Assembly: GCA_013203905.1 (NCBI GenBank)
Contig: JABMPC010000056.1
Coordinates: forward strand, 1 to 64,000
Direction: 5' to 3'
DNA from: Chlorobium sp.
GTDB lineage: Bacteria > Bacteroidota > Chlorobiia > Chlorobiales > Chlorobiaceae
DNA length: 64,000 nucleotides
Under the pieces are notes generated by a model. It searched no databases and was not told the DNA's origin. It saw only the letters and a list, made by a program, of their open reading frames with translations. Numbering within the stretch: the first letter of the stretch is position 1; each line of letters begins with the position of its first letter. Both the position numbers and the translations under genes were made by a program. Below are positions 17,105 through 24,101 of the stretch, one piece after another.

Positions 17105-17312
17105 GGCATTGTTGCGATAAAAGGATTGTCAGAGGTGATTATGACTATAATAATATACAACACAACGCCGCCCGCCAAACAGCTCCAGAAAACAACAGAG
17201 AACGCCCGAAAAAAATTCACCCAGCCCTTCTAACCCCGCATGCACCCGAATCTCCTCCTCATGTTCACGAAGATGGCTATATTCCAACACAAGACGCCGA
17301 CTCTTCAACTCA

Positions 17313-18677
17313 ATGAAAACAATGGACTCCTACCTGCTTGAAGGCTGTATTCTTTTCTCGCTGATTGCCGCCAACGGTTTTTTCTCAATGGCTGAATTTG
17401 CCATTATCTCATCCCGGGCAAGCCGCCTGCACGAGCTCCGTGACGCAGGCCATGAATCGGCCGACATAGCCCTGAAGCTACTTGAAAATCCGGGGAAATT
17501 TCTCTCGGCCATTCAGGTTGGCATAACACTCATCAGCACCCTTGCCGGTGCCTTCAGCGGCATGGCGTTTTCCGCACCGATCAGTGGCCTGCTGGCGGCA
17601 GTTCCGCTGCTTGCCCCCTACAGCACACAGCTCGCACTGGCGGCAGTGGTCGTCACCGTTACCTTTGTGACGCTGGTTGCGGGTGAACTGGCGCCAAAAA
17701 AAATAGCTCTGCAGCACCCCGAAAAAATAACTCTGAAAATAGCCGCATCAATTGATCTGCTCTGTCGGTTGAGCGCTCCTGTAGTCAGCCTTATCAACGG
17801 CTCTACCGACATGCTGCTCCGCATGCTTGGTGTCAAAATCGGTGAAAAGCCTCAGGTAAGCGATGAAGAGGTGATGCTCATGATACGGCAGGGGGCGAAA
17901 AAAGGGGTTTTCGAGTCGGTTGAATACGACATGGTCGCACGGATATTCCGTCTGAGCGACAAGCAGGCAAGCGCAATGATGACCCCGCGGAGTGAAACCG
18001 ACTGGCTCGACCTTGACAACAGCGACGAGGAACTCAATACAGTCATTCTGGCAAGCGGCCGCTCACGCTTCCCGGTTGGCGAAAAAAACCTCGATAACCT
18101 TCTGGGCATTGTCCGCTCTGTTGACCTGGTCAGTTTTCAGCTCACAGGCAAGGGTGGGCTCCGGGATGCCATCCGCGCCTCAATGAAAACCCCGCTCTTT
18201 GTACCCGAATCGGTCCCGGCATTTCATGTTCTGGAGCTGTTCAAAAAAAATCGGGCCCACCTGGCTCTGGTTATCGATGAGCACGGATCCATACAGGGTA
18301 CCATTACCCTGACCGATGTGCTTGAAAGCATTGTGGGGGATGTGCCAGCCGATGACAGTGAAGAGGATAAACATCGGATTGTGCGTCGCAGTCAGCAAAC
18401 ATGGCTTGTTGACGGCCTTGTGCCCGTTGACGATTTCCTCGGCGCATTCGAGCATGAACCCGACGACTTTTCAGAAGAAAAAGATGCTCCCTACGATACG
18501 ATGGGCGGCTTCATGATGACCCGTCTCGGGGAGGTCCCTTCAGTCGGCGACTCGCTGCAGTGGCATGGCATCAGTTTCCGGGTCATCAAGATGAACGGAC
18601 AGAGGGTAGAACGCATTCTTGTAGAGTTCAATGCCGAAGCGGCCGACTCCATAAACCGAAAACAGGGCGACATATGA
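17313..18677 (+). CDS. CorC/HlyC (UPF0053) family transporter-like protein with CBS domains
   Basis: A membrane protein of 454 residues: an N-terminal CNNM domain with about four helices (1-175, including GFFSMAEFAIISSR and VAGELAPKKIAL), two CBS domains (about 205-330, with MTPRSETDWLD and ITLTDVLESIVGD) and a C-terminal CorC_HlyC domain ending in VIKMNGQRVERILVEF. The family is linked to divalent-cation (Mg or Co) efflux; older annotations call it hemolysin. Its last codons overlap the start of the peroxiredoxin gene by 4 nt. No clear Shine-Dalgarno is visible; ATG at 17322 is an alternative start. Confidence 0.9.
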   Translation: MKTMDSYLLEGCILFSLIAANGFFSMAEFAIISSRASRLHELRDAGHESADIALKLLENPGKFLSAIQVGITLISTLAGAFSGMAFSAPISGLLAAVPLLAPYSTQLALAAVVVTVTFVTLVAGELAPKKIALQHPEKITLKIAASIDLLCRLSAPVVSLINGSTDMLLRMLGVKIGEKPQVSDEEVMLMIRQGAKKGVFESVEYDMVARIFRLSDKQASAMMTPRSETDWLDLDNSDEELNTVILASGRSRFPVGEKNLDNLLGIVRSVDLVSFQLTGKGGLRDAIRASMKTPLFVPESVPAFHVLELFKKNRAHLALVIDEHGSIQGTITLTDVLESIVGDVPADDSEEDKHRIVRRSQQTWLVDGLVPVDDFLGAFEHEPDDFSEEKDAPYDTMGGFMMTRLGEVPSVGDSLQWHGISFRVIKMNGQRVERILVEFNAEAADSINRKQGDI

Positions 18678-19120
18678 TTGCAGAAGGAACACAGGCTCCC
18701 GACTTCACCCTTCCCGATTCAGAGGAACGGATGGTCAGACTCTCCAGCTTCAAGGGAAAAAAAGTGCTGCTTATCTTTTATCCCGGAGACGACACGCCGG
18801 TATGCACAGCACAGCTATGCGACTACCGAAACAATGTCACCCAGTTCACCCAACGCGGCATTACCGTTTTGGGCATCAGCGCCGACAGCACTGAGTCGCA
18901 CAAAACATTTGCAGCGAAAAACCAGCTCCCCTTCACCCTGCTCAGCGACAGCTCCAAAAAAACTGCAGAAGCATACGGAGCACTCGGCTTTCTGGGCATG
19001 GCTCAGCGGGCCTATGTGCTCATTGATGAAGAGGGCAAGGTGCTCCTCGCATACAGCGACTTTCTGCCCATCACCTACCAGCCGATGAAGGATCTGCTGT
19101 TGAGAATTGACGAGGCATGA
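18674..19120 (+). CDS. bcp: Thiol peroxidase of the BCP/PrxQ family
   Basis: Reduces hydrogen peroxide and organic peroxides with thioredoxin. The peroxidatic cysteine is in PGDDTPVCTAQLC; the second cysteine, five residues on, is the resolving one of the PrxQ subfamily. The protein is 148 residues beginning MIAEGTQAPDFTL. The ATG at 18674 overlaps the TGA of the CorC gene (ATGA), which fixes this start and suggests coupled translation; a longer in-frame extension reads through the CorC coding region and is not used. Confidence 0.93.
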   Translation: MIAEGTQAPDFTLPDSEERMVRLSSFKGKKVLLIFYPGDDTPVCTAQLCDYRNNVTQFTQRGITVLGISADSTESHKTFAAKNQLPFTLLSDSSKKTAEAYGALGFLGMAQRAYVLIDEEGKVLLAYSDFLPITYQPMKDLLLRIDEA

Positions 19121-19192
19121 GGCAGCCCCCAACTTTTTTTGTATCTTCGCAGGCGATTTTTTTTAGCAAACACTTTAATGTATCTCACTCCA

Positions 19193-19615
19193 ATGGAAAG
19201 AACCCTTACCATCCTCAAGCCCGACTGTGTCAAAAAGCAGCTTATCGGAGCCGTCATCAACCAGATTGAACGCGCAGGCTTCCGCGTGGTTGCCATGAAA
19301 AAAATCAGACTCACCAAGGAAACCGCCGGCGAGTTCTATGGCGTCCACCGCGAGCGCCCCTTTTTCGGCGAACTGGTTGACTTCATGTCTTCAGGCCCCT
19401 GCGTACCGATGATTCTTGAAAAAGAGAACGCCGTGGCAGATTTCCGCACACTCATTGGAGCCACCGATCCGGCTGAAGCCGCTGAAGGCACTGTCCGCAA
19501 ACTCCACGCAGACAGCAAGGGCGAAAACATCGTCCATGGCTCAGACTCAGCTGAGAACGCTGTCATTGAAGCAGGATTCTTCTTTGCCGCTGAAGAGGTT
19601 GTCAGAAACAACTGA
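19193..19615 (+). CDS. ndk: Nucleoside diphosphate kinase
   Basis: Balances NTP pools by moving phosphate through a phospho-histidine. The protein is 140 residues, beginning [13 protein letters not shown]. The active-site His lies in [10 protein letters not shown], and the nucleotide-binding stretch GATDPAEA is present. The longer frame from 19139 adds 18 residues not found in the family, so the ATG at 19193 is chosen although it lacks a good Shine-Dalgarno. A perfect hairpin follows 10 nt after the stop codon. Confidence 0.96.
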   Translation: MERTLTILKPDCVKKQLIGAVINQIERAGFRVVAMKKIRLTKETAGEFYGVHRERPFFGELVDFMSSGPCVPMILEKENAVADFRTLIGATDPAEAAEGTVRKLHADSKGENIVHGSDSAENAVIEAGFFFAAEEVVRNN

Positions 19616-19625
19616 GCTATTGAGT

Positions 19626-19684
19626 GCAGTGAAAGGACAAGAGAAAGGCGGCCAATGGCCGCCTTTCTCTTGTCCTTTCACTGC
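19626..19684. terminator. Perfect 28-bp bidirectional terminator hairpin
   Basis: Arms 19626-19653 and 19657-19684 are exact reverse complements with a 3-nt AAT loop. The stem top GGCGGCC/GGCCGCC is followed on both strands by TTTCTCTTGTCCTTT, so it can stop ndk transcription on the plus strand and the AI-2E permease operon on the minus strand. It overlaps the last codons of the permease gene. Confidence 0.85.
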
Positions 19685-20802
19685 TGCTTACACTCATCGT
19701 TGCTGACTGTTGACCGGCCCTTGATATCACGCAGGGAATCGCTGAAAGCGTCCCCATACATCTCCCAGACCGTCATGAAAAGGGCTGCAATGATTGGGCC
19801 GATAATGAAACCGAAAAGCCCGAAGAGACCAATACCGCCAAGCGTTCCAAAAAAAATGAACAGCTCGTGCAATCGGGTGTCGCGACCCACAAGAATCGGG
19901 CGAAGAATATTGTCTATCTGGCCAACGACAATGCTGCAGAACAACAGCACACCGAGCGCTTGCGGGTAATGGCCCACGAGAGCAAGGGAGATGGCTGCAG
20001 GAACCCAGATCAGAGGCGGACCGAGCACGGGCACAACACTGAGTACCGTCATCATGGTTCCCCAGAACAGAGCGCTTTCAATTCCGGCAATATGGAGCGC
20101 CAAACCGGCAAGAGTCCCCTGTACCACACCCACAATCATGGTTCCTTTAATCGTGGCCCGTGTCACGGAAAGAAATTTGTCGAGCAGACGATGCTGGTCA
20201 GCATCCGACAGCGGCAGATAGTACAGTATGGTTTCCAGTAGCATCCGGCCGTCGCGCAGGAAAAAAAACACGGTATAGAGAAAAATGAAAAAGAGGAACA
20301 GTTCGTTGACGGCTGAATAGGTAAACGAAAAAAGCGTATTGAACACCACTGATCCGGTTTTTGAGGCAACTTCGGTGACTCGCTGCATAATGTCTTCACG
20401 ATAGATCACCATCTCCGGATAAAAAGGAAGCGCCTTTAATTGCTGGTCGAGAAACGCAGGCTCAATTATCTGTCGTATCCATGGGGCCGCCTGACGGCTG
20501 ATTTCCACAGCCTGCATAGCCACAATCCCCAGCAGCGCAAGCAGAGGAAGAAAGCCCATAATGAAGATGATCAGCATCGTGATGCCTGCACCGAGGCTTT
20601 TACGCCCGCCAACCCTGACAAGCATCCAATTGTAGAGCGGCATGGCAAGTGCCGAAAAAATAGCGGCCAGAAAAATTGCCATGAGGAAATAGCGGATCAT
20701 GACAAAAAACATGGCGGAGATAAGCAGGACAATAACAAGAAGGATGATCCTGTTTGGCTTAAGAGTGCTCATAGTGCTGTTCATTTCGTTTTCCTGTATC
20801 AT
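19678..20802 (-). CDS. AI-2E family transporter (PerM/YdiK type)
   Basis: An integral membrane protein of 374 residues with about eight helices. The C-terminal half has family marks: GTMIVGVVQGTLAGLALHIAG, VPVLGPPLIWVPAAI and DNILRPILVGR. Members are annotated as autoinducer-2 exporters or, in other lineages, Na+/H+ antiporters; the substrate here is unknown. It is the last gene of the nine-gene run from 29968, starting 21 nt after rsmE. The shared hairpin overlaps its stop codon. Confidence 0.9.
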   Translation of the reverse strand: MIQENEMNSTMSTLKPNRIILLVIVLLISAMFFVMIRYFLMAIFLAAIFSALAMPLYNWMLVRVGGRKSLGAGITMLIIFIMGFLPLLALLGIVAMQAVEISRQAAPWIRQIIEPAFLDQQLKALPFYPEMVIYREDIMQRVTEVASKTGSVVFNTLFSFTYSAVNELFLFFIFLYTVFFFLRDGRMLLETILYYLPLSDADQHRLLDKFLSVTRATIKGTMIVGVVQGTLAGLALHIAGIESALFWGTMMTVLSVVPVLGPPLIWVPAAISLALVGHYPQALGVLLFCSIVVGQIDNILRPILVGRDTRLHELFIFFGTLGGIGLFGLFGFIIGPIIAALFMTVWEMYGDAFSDSLRDIKGRSTVSNDECKQQ

Positions 20803-20823
20803 TCTTCACCATCAATATACTGC

Positions 20824-21567
20824 TTACAGCCACTCCCCGCGCTCCTCTTCAAGAAGCTGCGAACGGACCATGGCCGCAGCGAACAGTGCCGCTGTTTCAG
20901 CCCTGAGAATTGAGCGGCCCAAAGAAAGCGTGCTGAACCCTTTCGCGCGAGCCTCTTCCGCCTCTTCACCAGTGAACCCCCCCTCGCCGCCAATCAAAAA
21001 AAGGGTGTTTTTCCCTCTGTAGCGCACTCTTGGCGCCTCCCGACTCTCCTCATAGGGCATCAGCCGATTGTCATATCCCTCAAGCGCCAGCACGCTTCTG
21101 AAGGAAAGCGGGCCGATGAGTTCCGGCAGATGAAAACATCGTGACTGACGGGCCGCCGACAAGATGATGTTGTTCCAGCGCTGGAGTTTGCCGGCAAGCT
21201 TCTCCCCGGATGGCTGACTGACCGTTCTGTGCGAAATCATCGGAATAATGGCGTCAACGCCAAGCTCAGTCGCCTTTTCAAGAAACATGTCAAACCGTGC
21301 GGGAGCCTTGAGCATGGAGAGGGCAACTGTCACTCTGGTGGCTGGACGGGGCACCACACTTCGGCTGAGAACCTCACCCTCCAGCCACCTCTTGGTAAGC
21401 GCGACTACTTCAACCTCCGCAACCCTCCCGGTTCCATCGGTAACCCTCAGCCTATCGCCGGTTTTTTTCCTCAGCACCCGTGCAATGTGGTGAAACTCGT
21501 CCCCTTCAATACGAAATGAAGCGGTTTCATCGGCAAGGGTTCCCCGGGGGATGTAAAAAAGCTCCAT
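20824..21567 (-). CDS. rsmE: 16S rRNA m3U1498 methyltransferase RsmE
   Basis: A SPOUT-class methyltransferase that methylates U1498 in the decoding region of 16S rRNA. The 247-residue protein has an N-terminal PUA-like domain (FRIEGDEFHHIARVLRKKTGD) and a C-terminal knotted SAM site (LIGGEGGFTGEEAEEA, then LSLGRSILRAETAAL). Length and motifs are typical. It is separated from comF by 8 nt. Confidence 0.95.
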   Translation of the reverse strand: MELFYIPRGTLADETASFRIEGDEFHHIARVLRKKTGDRLRVTDGTGRVAEVEVVALTKRWLEGEVLSRSVVPRPATRVTVALSMLKAPARFDMFLEKATELGVDAIIPMISHRTVSQPSGEKLAGKLQRWNNIILSAARQSRCFHLPELIGPLSFRSVLALEGYDNRLMPYEESREAPRVRYRGKNTLFLIGGEGGFTGEEAEEARAKGFSTLSLGRSILRAETAALFAAAMVRSQLLEEERGEWL

Positions 21568-21575
21568 TGTTGATC

Positions 21576-22268
21576 CTATTCCTTCAGTGCAAGTGCAACC
21601 GAGGCAAGCGATATCCGGGCGGCTCCGGCCTCGAGAAGGGCTCCGGACGCGGCTGCCATTGTTGAACCGGTGGTCACCACATCGTCAACAAGCAACACAT
21701 GCATCCCCCGCACATCTCCCTCAGCCTTGAACGCCCCCTCAAGATTTGCTCTCCTCTCTACCGCAGAAAGCCCTGTCTGCGACCGGGTGAAGTGATTCCT
21801 CCGCAGTACACGGGCCAAGATAGGCCTCTCTAATTGTTCGGCAAGCGGCCGGGCAATAACTTCTGACTGGTTATAGGTCCGCTCAATTTTCTTCAGCGGA
21901 TGAAGCGGCACAGGAACAACACAGTCAATCCCTTCCGCACTTCCGCTCGCCGCCACCAGTTCGCCAAGCTCGCGACCGAACACCCTGCCAAGGGAAAAGA
22001 GCCCTCCATACTTCATGGAATGGAGGGCGCTCTGCAGTGGACTTTTCTTGTGGAACAGGTAGCGGCACCACCCCCGTTCAAATGAAAAAGAGGAACCGAA
22101 ACGAGCGGCTATTGTGCTTCTCAGCATCCCCTCGCCTTCTGTTGAGAGCGCAAAAGGATCGAATTCCGCACGGCAACTTTTGCAGAAACCCGACTCGTCC
22201 TCCATGAGAAGCCGGCTGCAGACGGCGCACACATTGGGAAGCAGCAGATGAAGAAGCTGGTCAAACAT
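21576..22268 (-). CDS. comF: ComF family phosphoribosyltransferase-like protein
   Basis: A 230-residue ComF/GntX-type protein. The N-terminus has a zinc-finger-like pattern (CAVC, then CKSC), and the C-terminal part has the PRPP-binding loop VLLVDDVVTTGSTM. The family is linked to DNA uptake for transformation, but many non-competent bacteria have it. The frame is open further upstream to 22451 but runs into the ROK gene; ATG 22268, 19 nt after the ROK stop and with an AAAGAGG-like site, gives the family's usual start MFDQLLHLLLP. Confidence 0.9.
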   Translation of the reverse strand: MFDQLLHLLLPNVCAVCSRLLMEDESGFCKSCRAEFDPFALSTEGEGMLRSTIAARFGSSFSFERGWCRYLFHKKSPLQSALHSMKYGGLFSLGRVFGRELGELVAASGSAEGIDCVVPVPLHPLKKIERTYNQSEVIARPLAEQLERPILARVLRRNHFTRSQTGLSAVERRANLEGAFKAEGDVRGMHVLLVDDVVTTGSTMAAASGALLEAGAARISLASVALALKE

Positions 22269-22287
22269 GGCCTCTTTCCAACCCGGT

Positions 22288-23277
22288 TCAGGATTCGCTG
22301 AAACAGAGAGCTGCGGCACCATGCACACCGGCCCTGTTGCCCAGTGCAGCCGGCACCAGCTGAAGACCCTCATGCATTGAGGGCAGTGTGGAATGGCGCA
22401 GCTGGCTGAGAGCGGGCTTGAACAGCAGTTCGCCCGCACCTGAAATTCCACCGCCTATCACAAACTTCCTGATATCCATCAGCGCCGTCACATTTGCCAG
22501 ACCGGTCCCGAGAATAGCTCCAACCCGCTCCCACACACCAAGGCACACTTCGTCGCCGTTGAGCGCCGCCGTTTCAATATGGCGAGGGGAAAGACGCGAT
22601 AGATCATTGCCGCAGAACTCCCCCACTGAAGAACCCGATGGACTTGCGGCAATCATCCGGCGGGCAAGATCCACAATCCGCTCCTTACCGATAAGCCCCT
22701 CAATGGTGCCGCGAATGCCTGCATGGATACTGCTCCCTTCAAAATCAACAATCATGAACCCTATTTCACCAGCAGTGCCGCTGGGGCCGTGGTAGAGCTG
22801 CCGGTCGAGCACAATCCCGCCTCCCACGCCGGTGCCGAGAGTCACCATAAGAAAGTCCCGGAATTCCCGTCCAGCACCGTATACCGCTTCGCCAAGAGCC
22901 GCCGCGTTAGCGTCGTTATCGAGAAACACAGGAGCCTTCAGCCCTGCGCCCTCTTCCAGCACTTTCTGAAGTTCATCACGAAGTGCAACCACCTCCCAGC
23001 CGGGAAGGTTCGGCGGATAACTGAGGGTTCCCGCCGTGCGGTCGACAGCCCCCGGAACTCCGAGCCCGATGCCGCAAAAATCAGCAGGGTCAAGCGTTAC
23101 CGAAGCACTCCGGTAGAGGTCACCGGCAATGGAGGAAATCTGGCGGACAATGCCCTTTGGCCCATCCGCTGTATCGGTTGGCGTCACAGAGGTGCTGAGC
23201 ACACCCGTCTGGCGACCAGCCACAGCAGCCTTCACGGCCGTACCCCCGAGATCAATGCCGATTGCCCATTGGGACAT
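22288..23277 (-). CDS. ROK family sugar kinase (glucokinase-like) lacking the zinc motif
   Basis: An ATP-dependent sugar kinase of 329 residues. The phosphate-binding loop is IGIDLGGTAVKAA, the catalytic Asp is in FLDNDANAAALGE, and GTGVGGGIV binds nucleotide. Where ROK proteins usually have a zinc site (a His in GH followed by CxCGxxGCxE), this one has GFMIVDFEG and SSIHAGIRGTIEG: the cysteines and the His are gone. Glucose is the likely substrate, but this is inferred from the family. The gene lies between lpxA and comF with about 20 nt on each side. Confidence 0.87.
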   Translation of the reverse strand: MSQWAIGIDLGGTAVKAAVAGRQTGVLSTSVTPTDTADGPKGIVRQISSIAGDLYRSASVTLDPADFCGIGLGVPGAVDRTAGTLSYPPNLPGWEVVALRDELQKVLEEGAGLKAPVFLDNDANAAALGEAVYGAGREFRDFLMVTLGTGVGGGIVLDRQLYHGPSGTAGEIGFMIVDFEGSSIHAGIRGTIEGLIGKERIVDLARRMIAASPSGSSVGEFCGNDLSRLSPRHIETAALNGDEVCLGVWERVGAILGTGLANVTALMDIRKFVIGGGISGAGELLFKPALSQLRHSTLPSMHEGLQLVPAALGNRAGVHGAAALCFSES

Positions 23278-23297
23278 ACGCCGTTCCTTGTTAGCTA

Positions 23298-24095
23298 TTA
23301 ACTGTTAAAAGGTCTGATGAATTTCCGGCCATGCCTGCCAGAATCAAAAAAGTCGAGAATTTCACGAATTTCCGGCTCTTTGGGAAATTCAGTGCGAACC
23401 TTTTCAAGAGCATTGCCAAGAAGGAGCCCCGACTGGAAAAGCACCCTGTAGGCATCTTTGATGAGAGTGATGCTTTCGGGAGAAAAACCCCGCCGTTTCA
23501 GCCCTATTGCATTCAACCCCTCATAGCGGAACGAAGCGTGACCTCCCGCCATAACAAAGGGTGGAACATCAAGAGCCGCACGGGAAATGCCGCCGACCAT
23601 AGCATAGCGGCCGATGCGTACAAACTGATGGACACCTGCCAGCCCACCTACAACAGCATAATCGCCAACCTCGCAATGACCGCCGAACTGCACCGAGTTG
23701 GCAATCACCACATTGCTGCCGATAACACAGTCGTGACCGGCATGCACATAAGCCATGATCAGATTGTCGGAACCAACAACCGTCTTGCCGCTGGCCATGG
23801 TACCGCGGTTCAGGGTAACACACTCCCTGATAACAGTGCGGTCACCAACGAACAACTCTGTCTTCTCGCCGCTGAACTTCAGGTCCTGAGGCTCCGTAGA
23901 AAGCACGGCACCGGCATGAATACGGCATCCGCTTCCGATACGGGCTCCGGAAGCTATATGCACATGAGGACCAATAGCGGTACCCTCGCCAATGCTGACA
24001 TCATTCTCGATGACCGTAAAAGGCCCGACACTCACGCCCTCCGCGAGTTCAGCGCCGCGGTCTATAACCGCACTTGCATGAAGACTGTTTTGCAT
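23298..24095 (-). CDS. lpxA: UDP-N-acetylglucosamine O-acyltransferase LpxA
   Basis: First step of lipid A synthesis, moving a hydroxyacyl chain from ACP to UDP-GlcNAc in the cytoplasm. The 265-residue protein has an N-terminal left-handed beta helix of hexapeptide repeats (SVGPFT, GTAIGPHVHI, GVHQFVRIG) and a helical C-terminal part. The catalytic His is the one in AGVHQF. AAGGAG, 9 nt before the ATG, lies within the last codons of the upstream DUF2723 gene (6 nt away), so translation is probably coupled. Confidence 0.95.
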   Translation of the reverse strand: MQNSLHASAVIDRGAELAEGVSVGPFTVIENDVSIGEGTAIGPHVHIASGARIGSGCRIHAGAVLSTEPQDLKFSGEKTELFVGDRTVIRECVTLNRGTMASGKTVVGSDNLIMAYVHAGHDCVIGSNVVIANSVQFGGHCEVGDYAVVGGLAGVHQFVRIGRYAMVGGISRAALDVPPFVMAGGHASFRYEGLNAIGLKRRGFSPESITLIKDAYRVLFQSGLLLGNALEKVRTEFPKEPEIREILDFFDSGRHGRKFIRPFNS

Positions 24096-24101
24096 AGGGG
24101 T

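Noticed and set aside
16645-17316. 223-codon open frame on the plus strand
   Set aside because: Antisense to the TPR lipoprotein; very rich in Pro, Arg and Gln with no domain pattern. A shadow frame.
18560-18673. N-terminal extension of the peroxiredoxin
   Set aside because: The in-frame extension reads through the CorC gene in another frame; the ATGA overlap at 18674 gives the family start.
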